From the NCBI RefSeq assembly GCF_021228295.1, contig NZ_JAJQPD010000002.1, forward strand, positions 310,001 to 374,000: 64,000 nucleotides of DNA. Direction: 5' to 3'. The notes under the pieces were generated by a model. The model saw nothing but the letters and a program-made list of their open reading frames with translations. It searched no databases and was not told the origin of the DNA. This DNA is from Agromyces humatus (lineage in GTDB: Bacteria; Actinomycetota; Actinomycetes; Actinomycetales; Microbacteriaceae). Of the stretch, positions 1 to 13,955 are shown piece by piece (the stretch's first letter is position 1; every line of letters starts with the position of its first letter). A program made the position numbers and the translations under genes.

Positions 1-274
1 ACGCCGTGAGCAGTACGACGGGGGCGATGTGGCCCTTCGAGAGTCGCTCGGCCGCGGAGATGCCGTCGAGCTGGGGCATCTTGACGTCCATGATGACGAG
101 GTCGGGCCGAAGCTCGGTTGCGAGCGCGACCGCGGTCTCGCCGTCACCTGCTTCGCCGACGACCTCGAAGCCGTTGTCGCGCAGGATCTCGACGATGTCG
201 AGGCGGATGAGCGACTCATCTTCGGCCACGACGACGCGGCGCGGTGCCGGCTGGGTAGATTCGGTGTCTGTCAC
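1..274 (-). CDS. pdtaR: ANTAR-type response regulator, PdtaR-like (N-terminal part)
   Basis: Only the first 91 residues lie in the window; the gene runs off the left edge. They form a receiver domain: acidic pocket VVAEDESLIRLDI near residues 15-27 and the phosphoacceptor Asp63 in PDLVIMDVKMP, followed by the start of the VVLLTA strand. The GTG start at 274 gives a short N-terminal tail (TDTESTQPAPRR) before the first strand. The sequence resembles mycobacterial PdtaR (Rv1626), whose C-terminal ANTAR domain binds nascent RNA to antiterminate transcription. The ANTAR domain itself is outside the window, so that part of the call rests on family resemblance of the receiver. It is transcribed away from the neighbouring tRNA. 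Confidence 0.75.
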   Translation of the reverse strand, partial: MTDTESTQPAPRRVVVAEDESLIRLDIVEILRDNGFEVVGEAGDGETAVALATELRPDLVIMDVKMPQLDGISAAERLSKGHIAPVVLLTA

Positions 275-310
275 GGGTGAAAGCCTACGGTATTCTGGGC
301 GAGGCCTCTG

Positions 311-393
311 GCCGGTGTGGCGGAATGGCAGACGCGGAGCACTCAAAATGCTTTGCCCGAAAGGGCGTGTGGGTTCGACCCCCACCACCGGCA
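311..393 (+). tRNA. tRNA-Leu (anticodon CAA)
   Basis: An 83-nt class II tRNA. The acceptor stem GCCGGTG (311-317) pairs with CACCGGC (386-392), with discriminator A393; CCA is not encoded. The anticodon arm 337-353 has loop CTCAAAA, giving anticodon CAA at 344-346, which reads UUG. A long variable arm (around TGCCCGAAAGGGCG) and the T-arm GTGGGTTCGACCCCCAC complete the fold. It is divergent from the response regulator. No integrase or duplicated 3' end is seen nearby, so there is no sign it serves as an attachment site. Confidence 0.97.
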
Positions 394-403
394 CCGGTGT
401 TCG

Positions 404-1312
404 CTATGCGCCCCGCGTGGGCGGGTGGTGCACGCCCCGGTGGATCTCGTACAGACGGGCGTGCCCGGGCTCGCTCGGGTCGTCGACGATCGGCTGATCG
501 GCCATGAACAGCCGGATGATGTGGGCGAGCTCCCCCGAGTGACTGAAGTTGATCGCGTGCGCGGCGCCCTCGATCCTGACGACGAGCACGTGCGTGTCGG
601 TCTGGCTCGCGACCTCCTGCACGCGTGACGGCCCGGGCATCAGCGGGTCCCGGTCGCCCAGCACGACGAGGGTCGGGATCTGCAGCCCGAGCAGTCGCTC
701 GAGTGCGGGGTACTGCGTGAGCGCGCGGAACATGCGGACCGTGCTCGAGACACCGAATCGCAGGTAGTCGGGGGTCACCACGCCCATCAGCCGCGGCGGT
801 TCGCGCGTGCCGTCGCGACTGATCTGCGCCATCGCGCGTCGGAGCGGCTGGTTGTAGATGCCGCCCGCCGGTGAGACGAGGACGGCGCGGTCGATGCGGT
901 CGGGATGGTGGTACGCGAACTCCGTGATGACGGGACATCCCATCGAGTTGCCGACGAGGGTGGCCCGCTCGACCCCCCGGTCGTCGAGGAACCTCGCGGC
1001 CGCGTGCGCGAGGTCGGGAACGTCGAGCGCATCGGCGACCTTGCCGCTGCGCCCGAAGCCCGGCAAGTCGGGAACCAGCGTGTGGAAGTCGTCGGCCAGC
1101 CGCGCTGCCGTCGGCAGCAGGTACCTGCCCGAGAGCCCGAATCCGTGGACGTGCATCATCGCCGGAGCGTCAGGCGGTTCGGGCGATTCGCGATAGAAGA
1201 CGTCGACGCCGTCGATCTCGGTCCATCGCTCGGCCAGGCTCGAGGCGGGTCGTCGGGGAGTGCGTCGCCCACGGCGTCGTGATGCACCCGACGTGCTCGG
1301 CTTCGTCGACAT
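404..1312 (-). CDS. alpha/beta hydrolase
   Basis: About 302 residues with the alpha/beta hydrolase fold. Visible motifs are the oxyanion-hole strand MHVHGFGLSGR (about 55-65), the nucleophile elbow VGNSMG carrying the catalytic Ser (about 122-127), the acid in VVLGDRDPLMPGP and the catalytic His in EGAAHAINF near the C-terminus. The first 25 residues are Arg/Ser rich (GASRRRGRR) and look disordered; no cleavable signal peptide or membrane span is visible. I chose the ATG at 1312 (MSTKPS) because GGAGG lies 6 bases upstream; an in-frame ATG at 1318 abuts that GGAGG and is too close. Substrate is unknown; esterase or C-C hydrolase would both fit. It stands alone between the pyk terminator and the tRNA gene. 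Confidence 0.85.
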   Translation of the reverse strand: MSTKPSTSGASRRRGRRTPRRPASSLAERWTEIDGVDVFYRESPEPPDAPAMMHVHGFGLSGRYLLPTAARLADDFHTLVPDLPGFGRSGKVADALDVPDLAHAAARFLDDRGVERATLVGNSMGCPVITEFAYHHPDRIDRAVLVSPAGGIYNQPLRRAMAQISRDGTREPPRLMGVVTPDYLRFGVSSTVRMFRALTQYPALERLLGLQIPTLVVLGDRDPLMPGPSRVQEVASQTDTHVLVVRIEGAAHAINFSHSGELAHIIRLFMADQPIVDDPSEPGHARLYEIHRGVHHPPTRGA

Positions 1313-1443
1313 CGTCATCCTCCGATCCGCGTCCGACGCCGGAGCGTCGACGGCTCGCAGTCACATGCTCCTCCGAATCGCGCCCGTTCGCCATCCCGTC
1401 GACGCGTTCGGGCCGAACGACGGATGCCGCACGCCGGACACGC

Positions 1444-1478
1444 CGAAGGGAGCCGGCCCGCCGGGCCGACTCCCTTCG
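1444..1478 (-). terminator. rho-independent terminator of pyk
   Basis: A 16-bp stem (CGAAGGGAGCCGGCCC, 1444-1459, against 1463-1478) with a 3-nt loop, starting 10 bases after the pyk stop. The single mismatch is A-C read on the plus strand but a G-U pair in the minus-strand transcript, so the structure fits termination of leftward transcription. There is no long U tract. Confidence 0.8.
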
Positions 1479-1487
1479 AAGCGTGAG

Positions 1488-2903
1488 CTAGAGCACCTCG
1501 CCCACGACGTGCACGCGCACGTCGTTGGTGGTGCCGGGGATGCCGGGAGGGGAACCCGAGATGATGACGACCTTCTCGCCCTTCACGGCCTTTCCGGTCT
1601 TGGCGAGCACATCGTCGACCTGGCCGACCATCTGGTCGGTGTGCGTCACGCGCTCGACGATGAAGGACTCGACGCCCCAGTTCAGCGCCATGCGGCGGCG
1701 GATGGCCGGGTCGGGCGTGAAGGCGAGGATCGGGATGACCGAGCGGATGCGGGACATCCGTCGAACCGTCTCGCCGGTCTCGGTGAAGACGCACAGGTAC
1801 TTCGCCTCGACGAAGTCGGCCACCTCGACGGCGGCCAGCGTGATCGCGCCCGCCTGCGTGCGCGGCTTCGTGCCGAGCGGCAGGATGCGGTCGAGCCCGT
1901 GCTGCTCGGTCGACTCGACGATGCGCGCCATGGTCTCGACGGTGACGACGGGGTACTCCCCCACGCTCGTCTCACCCGAGAGCATGACCGCGTCAGCGCC
2001 GTCGAGCACGGCGTTCGCGACATCGGACGTCTCGGCCCGCGTGGGAACCGGGCTGTGGATCATCGACTCGAGCATCTGCGTGGCGACGATGACCGGCTTC
2101 GCGAGCCGGCGGGCCACCTCGACCGCGCGCTTCTGCACGATGGGCACCGCCTCGAGCGGCAGCTCGACGCCGAGGTCGCCGCGCGCGACCATGATCGCGT
2201 CGAACGCCTCGGTGATCTCGTCGAGCGCATCGACGGCCTGCGGCTTCTCGATCTTCGCGACGACCGGAACGCGTCGGCCGACCTCGTCCATGATCTCGTG
2301 CACCCGGGTGATGTCGGCGGCGTTGCGCACGAACGACAGGGCGATGAGGTCGGCGCCGAGCTCGAGGCCCCAACGCAGATCGGCTTCGTCCTTCGCGGAG
2401 AGCGCGGGTACGTTGACTGCGACACCCGGCAGATTGATGCCCTTGTTGTTCGACACCGGGCCGGCGACGACGACGCGCGTCGTGACGACGACGCCATCGG
2501 TCTCGACGACCTCGACGCGCACCTTGCCGTCGTCGATCAGCAGGAAGTCGCCCGGCTTGACGTCGTGCGGGAGGCCCTTGAAGGTCGTGCCGACGATCTC
2601 CTTCGTGCCGAGGATCTCTTCGGTCGTAATCTTGAAGATGTCGCCCTCGGCGAGTTCGTGGGGGCCGTTCTCGAACTTGCCCAACCGGATCTTCGGTCCC
2701 TGCAGGTCGACCAGCACGGCCACCGCACGACCCGAGTCGCTCGCCGCCTTGCGCACGTTCTGGTAGACGCCCTCGTGCACGTCATAGGTGCCGTGGCTGA
2801 GGTTCATGCGGGCGACGTCGACGCCCGCATCGATGATCGCCCGGATCTGTTCGTAGCTCGATGTCGCCGGCCCGAGGGTGGCGACGATCTTCGCTCGTCT
2901 CAT
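1488..2903 (-). CDS. pyk: pyruvate kinase
   Basis: A 471-residue pyruvate kinase of usual bacterial length, converting phosphoenolpyruvate and ADP to pyruvate and ATP at the end of glycolysis. The N-terminus RRAKIVATLGPAT, the active-site region around VAKIEKPQAVDALDEI and MVARGDLGVELP, and the ATQMLESM / PTRAETSDVANAVLDGADA stretch are all intact. The C-terminal regulatory domain ends with VVIISGSPPG and NDVRVHVVGEVL. The ATG at 2903 is the only reasonable start. It lies 72 bases beyond gltD, separated by a terminator hairpin, so it probably has its own promoter, and it ends in a strong terminator. Confidence 0.97.
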   Translation of the reverse strand: MRRAKIVATLGPATSSYEQIRAIIDAGVDVARMNLSHGTYDVHEGVYQNVRKAASDSGRAVAVLVDLQGPKIRLGKFENGPHELAEGDIFKITTEEILGTKEIVGTTFKGLPHDVKPGDFLLIDDGKVRVEVVETDGVVVTTRVVVAGPVSNNKGINLPGVAVNVPALSAKDEADLRWGLELGADLIALSFVRNAADITRVHEIMDEVGRRVPVVAKIEKPQAVDALDEITEAFDAIMVARGDLGVELPLEAVPIVQKRAVEVARRLAKPVIVATQMLESMIHSPVPTRAETSDVANAVLDGADAVMLSGETSVGEYPVVTVETMARIVESTEQHGLDRILPLGTKPRTQAGAITLAAVEVADFVEAKYLCVFTETGETVRRMSRIRSVIPILAFTPDPAIRRRMALNWGVESFIVERVTHTDQMVGQVDDVLAKTGKAVKGEKVVIISGSPPGIPGTTNDVRVHVVGEVL

Positions 2904-2948
2904 GTGGTTGTGCTCCCGGTGTTCCGCGCCGAAGCGCTCGTGATGGTC

Positions 2949-2972
2949 GAAAGGCGCGCCGCTCGGCGCGTC
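2949..2972 (-). terminator. probable terminator after gltD
   Basis: In the minus-strand transcript GACGCGCC-GAGC-GGCGCGCC forms an 8-bp stem with one A-C mismatch, followed by UUUC, directly after the gltD stop codon. It would end the long upstream operon before pyk. The U run is short, so termination may be partial. Confidence 0.55.
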
Positions 2973-2975
2973 GGG

Positions 2976-4425
<1,450 letters not shown>

Positions 4426-4433
<8 letters not shown>

Positions 4434-4445
4434 TCGTCACCTCCA
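4426..4445 (-). repeat. 20-bp direct repeat, copy at the gltD start
   Basis: The minus strand reads TGGAGGTGACGAATGGCTGA. This copy supplies the gltD Shine-Dalgarno and ATG. An exact second copy lies 61 bases away at the gltB stop. Confidence 0.95.
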
Positions 4446-4486
4446 CGCAGTTCGTGCGCACAGCCTGACCCAGTCTCTGAGAGGTC

Positions 4487-4494
<8 letters not shown>
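4426..4494 (-). CDS. possible 22-codon ORF coupling gltB to gltD
   Basis: Between gltB and gltD an ORF of 22 codons opens at the ATG at 4494, behind GGAGG, overlapping the gltB stop. It closes at a TGA that overlaps the gltD start in the same ATGGCTGA arrangement. It begins MAETSQ and ends CVEVTNG; the last five residues equal the GltB C-terminus because both are encoded by the direct repeat. It includes AGA and TCT codons, rare in this genome. Translation would couple the three frames end to end. It may be only a by-product of a duplication; nothing shows the peptide has a function. Confidence 0.3.
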
Positions 4495-9064
<4,570 letters not shown>

Positions 9065-9167
9065 GGAGACCGTCCTCATCAACTAGTTTGCAGCGGGGGA
9101 CGTCGTCGGCCCTTCAAGGGTATGTCGCAGCGCGTGGTGCGGCGCAGCTTCGGAGAACTCGGTGGGG

Positions 9168-10187
9168 CTACCTCGCTGAGGAGGTGGGACGGCTCGGGCT
9201 TGTGGCCGCCGTCTCGCCCTGGGGATCGTTCTCGCCCTCGACGCCATCGTCGAGAGAGTCGGAGTCGGACTCGATTTCGTCCGATTCTACCTCAGCGCCG
9301 GGTTCCTTCCATTCACGTCCGGGAACGTAGGGGCTCGGCTCGTCGCCGGTGTGCCGGCGACGCTGGACGAGGTAGATCACGATGCCGAGCACGACCGCGG
9401 CGAAGGAGGCCCAGACATTGACCCGGATGCCGAGGAACATCTCGCTCGGGTCGAGTCGGATGGACTCGAAGTAGGAGCGGCCCAGCCCGTACCAGATGAG
9501 GTACACGGCGAAGGCCTTGCCCCACCGCAGGTTCACCCTGCGCTCGAGCAGCACGATCACCGCCGCCCCGGCGAGGTTCCAGATCAGCTCGTAGAGGAAC
9601 GTGGGGTGGAACAGCGTGCCGTCGGCGAGACCGGCCGGGAACGCGGGGTTGTCGGACGGGATCTCGAGACCCCACGGCAGGTCGGTCGGCGAGCCGAACA
9701 GTTCGTGGTTGAACCAGTTGCCGAGCCGGCCGACGGCCTGGGCGACCAGCAGGCCCGGTGCGAGCGCGTCGGCGAACGACCAGAAGCGCAGTCCGGTGAA
9801 CCTGCAGCCGATGATGACACCGATCGCGCCGCCGATGAGCGCGCCGTAGATGGCGTTGCCGCCCTCCCAGATGTTCCAGATGGCACCCGGCTGGAAGGGA
9901 TTCCAGACATTGGCGCCCTCGAAGAAGTAGTCATCGGGGTGCGTGAACACGTGGTACAGGCGCGCGCCGATGATGCCGAGCGGCACTGCCCAGAGGGCGA
10001 TGTCGAGCACGACACCCGGTTCGGCGCCGCGCTTGGTCAGGCGGCGCGACGTGATGATGACCGCGAGGACGATGCCCACGAGGATGCAGAGCGCGTAGGT
10101 CTGGATGGTGAGCACACCCCACGGCACGGGGATTTCGAGGGCACGCCACTCGGGGCCGGGACTCGGGATGCTGAAGGGGGCGATCAC
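9168..10187 (-). CDS. lgt: prolipoprotein diacylglyceryl transferase
   Basis: Lgt moves diacylglycerol from phosphatidylglycerol onto the lipobox cysteine of prelipoproteins in the cytoplasmic membrane. The 339-residue protein has about seven hydrophobic spans and the family signature AVGRLGNWFNHELFG (about residues 160-174), with the HVFTHPDDYF loop after an early span. The last 60 residues after the final span are acidic and Ser/Asp rich (VESDEIESDSDSLDDG), an actinobacterial-style cytoplasmic tail absent from E. coli Lgt. Its position directly after trpA and before gltB is common in actinobacteria and has no evident functional link. Confidence 0.95.
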   Translation of the reverse strand: MIAPFSIPSPGPEWRALEIPVPWGVLTIQTYALCILVGIVLAVIITSRRLTKRGAEPGVVLDIALWAVPLGIIGARLYHVFTHPDDYFFEGANVWNPFQPGAIWNIWEGGNAIYGALIGGAIGVIIGCRFTGLRFWSFADALAPGLLVAQAVGRLGNWFNHELFGSPTDLPWGLEIPSDNPAFPAGLADGTLFHPTFLYELIWNLAGAAVIVLLERRVNLRWGKAFAVYLIWYGLGRSYFESIRLDPSEMFLGIRVNVWASFAAVVLGIVIYLVQRRRHTGDEPSPYVPGREWKEPGAEVESDEIESDSDSLDDGVEGENDPQGETAATSPSRPTSSAR

Positions 10188-10215
10188 TCGGCTTCTTGCC
10201 TTTCCTCGTGCGACG

Positions 10216-10234
10216 TCTGGCCGTGGAGGCCAGA
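10216..10234 (-). other. small hairpin between trpA and lgt
   Basis: A perfect 7-bp stem TCTGGCC/GGCCAGA with a 5-nt loop lies in the 58-base gap between trpA and lgt. There is no U tract, so it may be a weak attenuator or mRNA-processing hairpin instead of a terminator. Confidence 0.35.
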
Positions 10235-10245
10235 GTCAGCGTACT

Positions 10246-11031
10246 TCACTCGCGCCGCGCGCCGCGCGCCAGTTCTGCGGCGAGCTCGCCGACGGCGGCG
10301 ACGCCCCCCTCGGCCAGGGCCTTCACGAGCGCGGAGCCGACGATGGCACCATCGGCATACTCGAGCACCTCGGCGACCTGTGCCGCAGTCGAGATGCCGA
10401 GTCCCACGCAGCTGGCCGGCGAGCCGGCCTCGGCAAGGCGTGCGACGAGCGTGCGTGCGGCCCCGTCGACGTCGCTGCGTGCACCCGTGATGCCCATCGT
10501 CGAGACCGTGTAGACGAAGCCGCGGCTCGATTCGACCGCGAGCCTGAGGCGCGCGTCGCTCGAGGTCGGCGCCGCGAGGAAGACGCGGTCGAGGCCGGTG
10601 CGCTCGGACGCCGCGATCCAGTCGGCCGCCTCGTCGGGGATCAGGTCGGGCGTGATGAGGCCGGCGCCGCCGGCCGCGGCAAGGTCGTCGGCGAACCGGT
10701 CGACGCCGTACTGCACGACGGGATTCCAGTAGGTCATGATGAGCACCGGCGCGTCGACGCGCGCGGTGATGCGACGCACCGCCTCGAAGCCGTCGGCAAG
10801 CCGGAACCCGCCGGCGAGCGCCTGCTGCGTGGCCGCCTGGATGACCGTGCCGTCCATGACGGGGTCGGAGTAGGGCAAACCGAGTTCGAGCACGTCGACG
10901 CCGTTCTCGACGATCGCCACGGCCGCCTCGATGCTCTCGTCGAAGGTGGGGAATCCGACCGGCAGGTACCCGATGAGGGCTCCGGATGCCTCGTCGTTGC
11001 GCCGCGCGATGACGGGTGCGACGGTTCTCAT
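10246..11031 (-). CDS. trpA: tryptophan synthase alpha chain
   Basis: 261 residues, a TIM barrel that cleaves indole-3-glycerol phosphate to indole and glyceraldehyde 3-phosphate, channelling indole to TrpB. The catalytic Glu lies in the [13 protein letters not shown] region that begins the barrel, and the Asp in [16 protein letters not shown]. The phosphate-binding end [14 protein letters not shown] and [14 protein letters not shown] is intact. The ATG at 11031 overlaps the trpB stop by four bases (ATGA), which settles the start against much longer frames upstream. It is the last gene of the trp cluster. Confidence 0.96.
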   Translation of the reverse strand: MRTVAPVIARRNDEASGALIGYLPVGFPTFDESIEAAVAIVENGVDVLELGLPYSDPVMDGTVIQAATQQALAGGFRLADGFEAVRRITARVDAPVLIMTYWNPVVQYGVDRFADDLAAAGGAGLITPDLIPDEAADWIAASERTGLDRVFLAAPTSSDARLRLAVESSRGFVYTVSTMGITGARSDVDGAARTLVARLAEAGSPASCVGLGISTAAQVAEVLEYADGAIVGSALVKALAEGGVAAVGELAAELARGARRE

Positions 11032-12236
11032 TCGCCCGCCTCCTGGTCGTAGAGGCCGAAGTACGTCGCCGCCGTGTCCATGTCTTTGTCGCCACGGCCC
11101 GAGAGGTTCACGAGGATCGTCGAGTCGGGGCCGAGTTCTCGCCCGAGCTCGATCGCCCCGGCGAGGGCGTGCGCCGACTCGATCGCGGGGATGATGCCCT
11201 CGGTGCGGGTGAGCAGGCGGAGCGCCTGCATCGCAGCGGCATCGGTGACGGGTCGGTACTCGGCCCGTCCGATCGCGGCGAGCCAGGAGTGCTCGGGCCC
11301 CACGCCCGGATAGTCGAGGCCAGCCGAGATCGAGTGCGATTCGATGGTCTGGCCGTCGTCGTCTTGCAGGAGGTAGCTGCGGGCTCCGTGCAGCACACCC
11401 GGTCGTCCCTTGGTGATGGTTGCGGCGTGGCGTTCGGTGTCGACGCCCTCGCCACCGGCCTCGAAGCCGTAGAGGCCGACCTCGGCGTCGTCGAGGAACG
11501 CGTGGAAGATGCCGATGGCGTTCGAACCGCCGCCGACGCAGGCGGCGACCACGGTGGGCAGTGCGCCGGTCAGTTCGAGCACCTGGGCCCGGGCCTCTTC
11601 GCCGATGACCTTCTGGAAGTCGCGCACCATCTCGGGGAACGGGTGGGGACCCGCGACCGTGCCGAAGATGTAGTTGGTCGTCGCGACGTTGGTGACCCAG
11701 TCGCGCATCGCTTCGTTGATCGCGTCCTTCAGGGTGCGCGATCCGGCCTTCACCGGGACGACCTCGGCACCGAGCAACCGCATGCGGGCGACGTTGAGGG
11801 CTTGACGCTCGGTGTCGACCTCGCCCATGTACACGGTGCACTCGAGTCCGAACAGCGCGGCAGCCGTCGCCGTGGCGACGCCGTGCTGCCCGGCCCCCGT
11901 CTCGGCGATCACGCGGGACTTGCCGATGCGCTTCGTGAGCAGCGCCTGTCCGAGCACGTTGTTGATCTTGTGCGAGCCGGTGTGGTTGAGGTCTTCGCGC
12001 TTCAGGATGATGCGGGCCCCTGCGGCGTGCGAGGCGAAGCGAGGCACCTCGGTGATGATCGATGGACGACCCGTGTAGCTGCGCCCGAGTTCGGCGAGTT
12101 CAGCGCCGAACGCCGGGTCGAGCTTGGCCAGGTCGTAGGCCTCGCCGAGTTGATCGAGGGCGGCGACGAGGGATTCGGGAACGAATCGCCCGCCGAAATC
12201 GCCGAAGTACGGACCGGTCTGCGCTCTGAGCGCCAT
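11028..12236 (-). CDS. trpB: tryptophan synthase beta chain
   Basis: 402 residues. The PLP-dependent subunit joins indole and serine to make tryptophan. The PLP lysine is in [16 protein letters not shown] (about residue 100), with the glycine-rich phosphate loop GGGSNAIG (about 240) and the catalytic EDL motif present. The N-terminus [22 protein letters not shown] is typical of the TrpB1 class that partners TrpA. The ATG at 12236 is separated from the trpC stop by one base (TGACATG), indicating translational coupling. Confidence 0.97.
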   Translation of the reverse strand: MALRAQTGPYFGDFGGRFVPESLVAALDQLGEAYDLAKLDPAFGAELAELGRSYTGRPSIITEVPRFASHAAGARIILKREDLNHTGSHKINNVLGQALLTKRIGKSRVIAETGAGQHGVATATAAALFGLECTVYMGEVDTERQALNVARMRLLGAEVVPVKAGSRTLKDAINEAMRDWVTNVATTNYIFGTVAGPHPFPEMVRDFQKVIGEEARAQVLELTGALPTVVAACVGGGSNAIGIFHAFLDDAEVGLYGFEAGGEGVDTERHAATITKGRPGVLHGARSYLLQDDDGQTIESHSISAGLDYPGVGPEHSWLAAIGRAEYRPVTDAAAMQALRLLTRTEGIIPAIESAHALAGAIELGRELGPDSTILVNLSGRGDKDMDTAATYFGLYDQEAGE

Positions 12237-12237
12237 G

Positions 12238-13008
12238 TCACACCGCCAGGAAAGCTGAGAGGTTTGCGATGGGGTCGCCCGTGACGAGCGCCTCGCCGAC
12301 GAGCACGACGTCGGCGCCCGATGCACGGTAGTGCGTGACATCGGCCGGTGAGAGCACGGCGGACTCCGCGACGCGGACGGCTCCGTCGGGGAATCGATCG
12401 GAGAGTCGTCCGAAGAGGTCGCGGTCGAGCTCGAAGGTCGACAGGTCGCGCGCGTTGACGCCGATGAGCTGCGCGCCGAGTGCGGCCGCACGCTCGAGTT
12501 CGTCGGCGGAGTGCGTCTCGATGAGCGGGGTCATGCCGAGCGCGACGATGAGGTCGTACAACTCGCGCAGGGTCTGGTCGTCGAGTGCCGCGACGATGAG
12601 CAGCACGAGGTCGGCACCGGCCGCGCGCGCTTCGAACACCTGGTAGGGCGTCGCGATGAAGTCCTTGCGCAGCACCGGCAGTGCCACGGCGGCACGGACG
12701 GCCTCGAGGTCGGCGAGCGATCCACCGAACTTGCGGCCCTCGGTGAGCACGCTGATCGCACTCGCACCGCCGAGTTCATAGCTGCGCGCGAGTGCCGCCG
12801 GGTCGGCGATCTGCGCGAGCGCACCGCGTGACGGGCTCGATCGCTTGATTTCGGCGATGATCTTGATGTGCGACGCGGGCCGGAGCGCGACGAGCGCGTC
12901 GAGTGCGGGCGTGCGGGCGAGCGCAGCGGCCTCGACGTCGGCGAGCGGTTTCGTCTCGCGGCGCGCGAGTGCGTCGGCGACGGAGTTCGCCGTCAGGTCG
13001 GCCAGCAC
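12238..13008 (-). CDS. trpC: indole-3-glycerol phosphate synthase
   Basis: 256 residues, a monofunctional TrpC that cyclises CdRP to indole-3-glycerol phosphate. It shows the hallmark [15 protein letters not shown] (about 48-62), the core [16 protein letters not shown] and the C-terminal phosphate site [12 protein letters not shown] plus [12 protein letters not shown]. It starts with GTG at 13008, directly abutting the stop of the preceding HGxxPAAW gene (TGAGTG). The N-terminus [15 protein letters not shown] matches actinobacterial TrpC. No TrpF domain is fused, as usual in actinobacteria, where PriA/HisA does that job; trpD is also not in this cluster. Confidence 0.96.
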   Translation of the reverse strand: MLADLTANSVADALARRETKPLADVEAAALARTPALDALVALRPASHIKIIAEIKRSSPSRGALAQIADPAALARSYELGGASAISVLTEGRKFGGSLADLEAVRAAVALPVLRKDFIATPYQVFEARAAGADLVLLIVAALDDQTLRELYDLIVALGMTPLIETHSADELERAAALGAQLIGVNARDLSTFELDRDLFGRLSDRFPDGAVRVAESAVLSPADVTHYRASGADVVLVGEALVTGDPIANLSAFLAV

Positions 13009-13239
13009 TCAGTGAGCCTTCTCGGCGACCTTCGAGCCGCCGACTCCATAGCCGGCGCGCGCCAGCACCCAGCCGACGAGGGCACCGACGACGAGAAGCC
13101 CGGCTGACGCCCAGACGAGCCACTGCGTGTCGAAGAAGAACGCGATCGTTCCGATCGTGACGGCCACGAGCATGATCGTGACGGCGGTCCATGCCGCGGG
13201 CGAGTGTCCGTGGCCGGGATCTGCGGTCTCAATGCTCAT
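13009..13239 (-). CDS. HGxxPAAW family small membrane protein
   Basis: 76 residues with two predicted membrane spans (about 18-36 and 42-60). The N-terminal segment HGHSPAAWTAV matches the HGxxPAAW name motif, a small actinobacterial family of unknown function found at trp loci. AAGGAG sits 5 bases before the ATG at 13239, a strong start. It lies between the trpE-linked membrane protein and trpC, touching trpC with no gap, so it is almost certainly co-translated with the trp genes. A role in tryptophan or indole handling at the membrane is only a guess from position. Confidence 0.85.
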   Translation of the reverse strand: MSIETADPGHGHSPAAWTAVTIMLVAVTIGTIAFFFDTQWLVWASAGLLVVGALVGWVLARAGYGVGGSKVAEKAH

Positions 13240-13274
13240 GATGCTCCTTCGTGCGCGGGGTTTCGCCCGCCAGT

Positions 13275-13955
13275 CTAGCGGTTCGGTTCGGTTCGGCCGG
13301 TGCCATCGGTCGGGCCGGTGCCATCGGTCGGGCCGGCGTCGTCGGTCGGGTCGTCGCCCCGGCTGAGCTCGTCCCAGTCGTCGATGGCGCGATCCGACGC
13401 CGGCGGCACGGACTCGCCCGGGCCATCCTCTTCGAGACGCGCACCGCGGTAGCGGCGCGACGACGCCGGCCAGCGTGTTGCGGTCGCGAGCACCAGCGCC
13501 CCCGCGAGGATCAGGATCACCCCGCCGACGACCGCGGCCGTCGGCCAGAACGTGGGCGCGACCGTTGCCACGAGGGCCGCGGTCGGCTCCGAACCGGCCA
13601 CCCCCGTGGCATCCGTCACGGCCGGCGAGACGGCAGCGACCGGATCGCCGATCGCGACCACCGCGGCGAGCACGATCGAGCCCCCGAGCAGCACCTCGAG
13701 GACGCCGAGAACGATGCGGATGCCCGGCCCCGCGATCGCGAGGGCGGCCACGAGGGCCAGGCCGGCGAGTCCGAGCGCCGCGAGCGCCGGTGACGCGATG
13801 CTGCCGGGCACCGCGATGGCATCGCCGGATGCCCCGCCCCCGGCACTGCTCTCGAGCACGAGGTCGTACCAGGTCTGGCTCCACGAGAGCAGCGCGAGTC
13901 CCGCGCCGACGACGGTGGCGAGGATCGCAGGCAGTTTCATGCGATCGGCCCTCAT
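13275..13955 (-). CDS. Trp operon-associated membrane protein (TIGR02234-like)
   Basis: 226 residues with four hydrophobic spans: about 8-25, 60-80, 85-108 and 135-158. It fits the conserved actinobacterial membrane protein encoded directly after trpE; function unknown. The ATG at 13955 overlaps the trpE stop (ATGA), which favours it over the ATG at 13940. The C-terminal 60 residues are hydrophilic and end in a repeated GPTDGT segment encoded by an 18-bp tandem repeat (13297-13350), so the tail is probably disordered and length-variable. It is separated by 35 bases from the next small membrane protein gene. Confidence 0.85.
   Translation of the reverse strand: MRADRMKLPAILATVVGAGLALLSWSQTWYDLVLESSAGGGASGDAIAVPGSIASPALAALGLAGLALVAALAIAGPGIRIVLGVLEVLLGGSIVLAAVVAIGDPVAAVSPAVTDATGVAGSEPTAALVATVAPTFWPTAAVVGGVILILAGALVLATATRWPASSRRYRGARLEEDGPGESVPPASDRAIDDWDELSRGDDPTDDAGPTDGTGPTDGTGRTEPNR
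13297..13350. repeat. 18-bp tandem repeat
   Basis: Two exact units CCGGTGCCATCGGTCGGG (13297-13314, 13315-13332) and a third degenerate unit (13333-13350), inside the 3' end of the trp-associated membrane protein gene. Each unit encodes six residues (GPTDGT). Confidence 0.9.

Noticed and set aside
311-393. tRNA-Leu as an integration site
   Set aside because: No integrase, no repeat of its 3' end and no foreign-looking DNA next to it.
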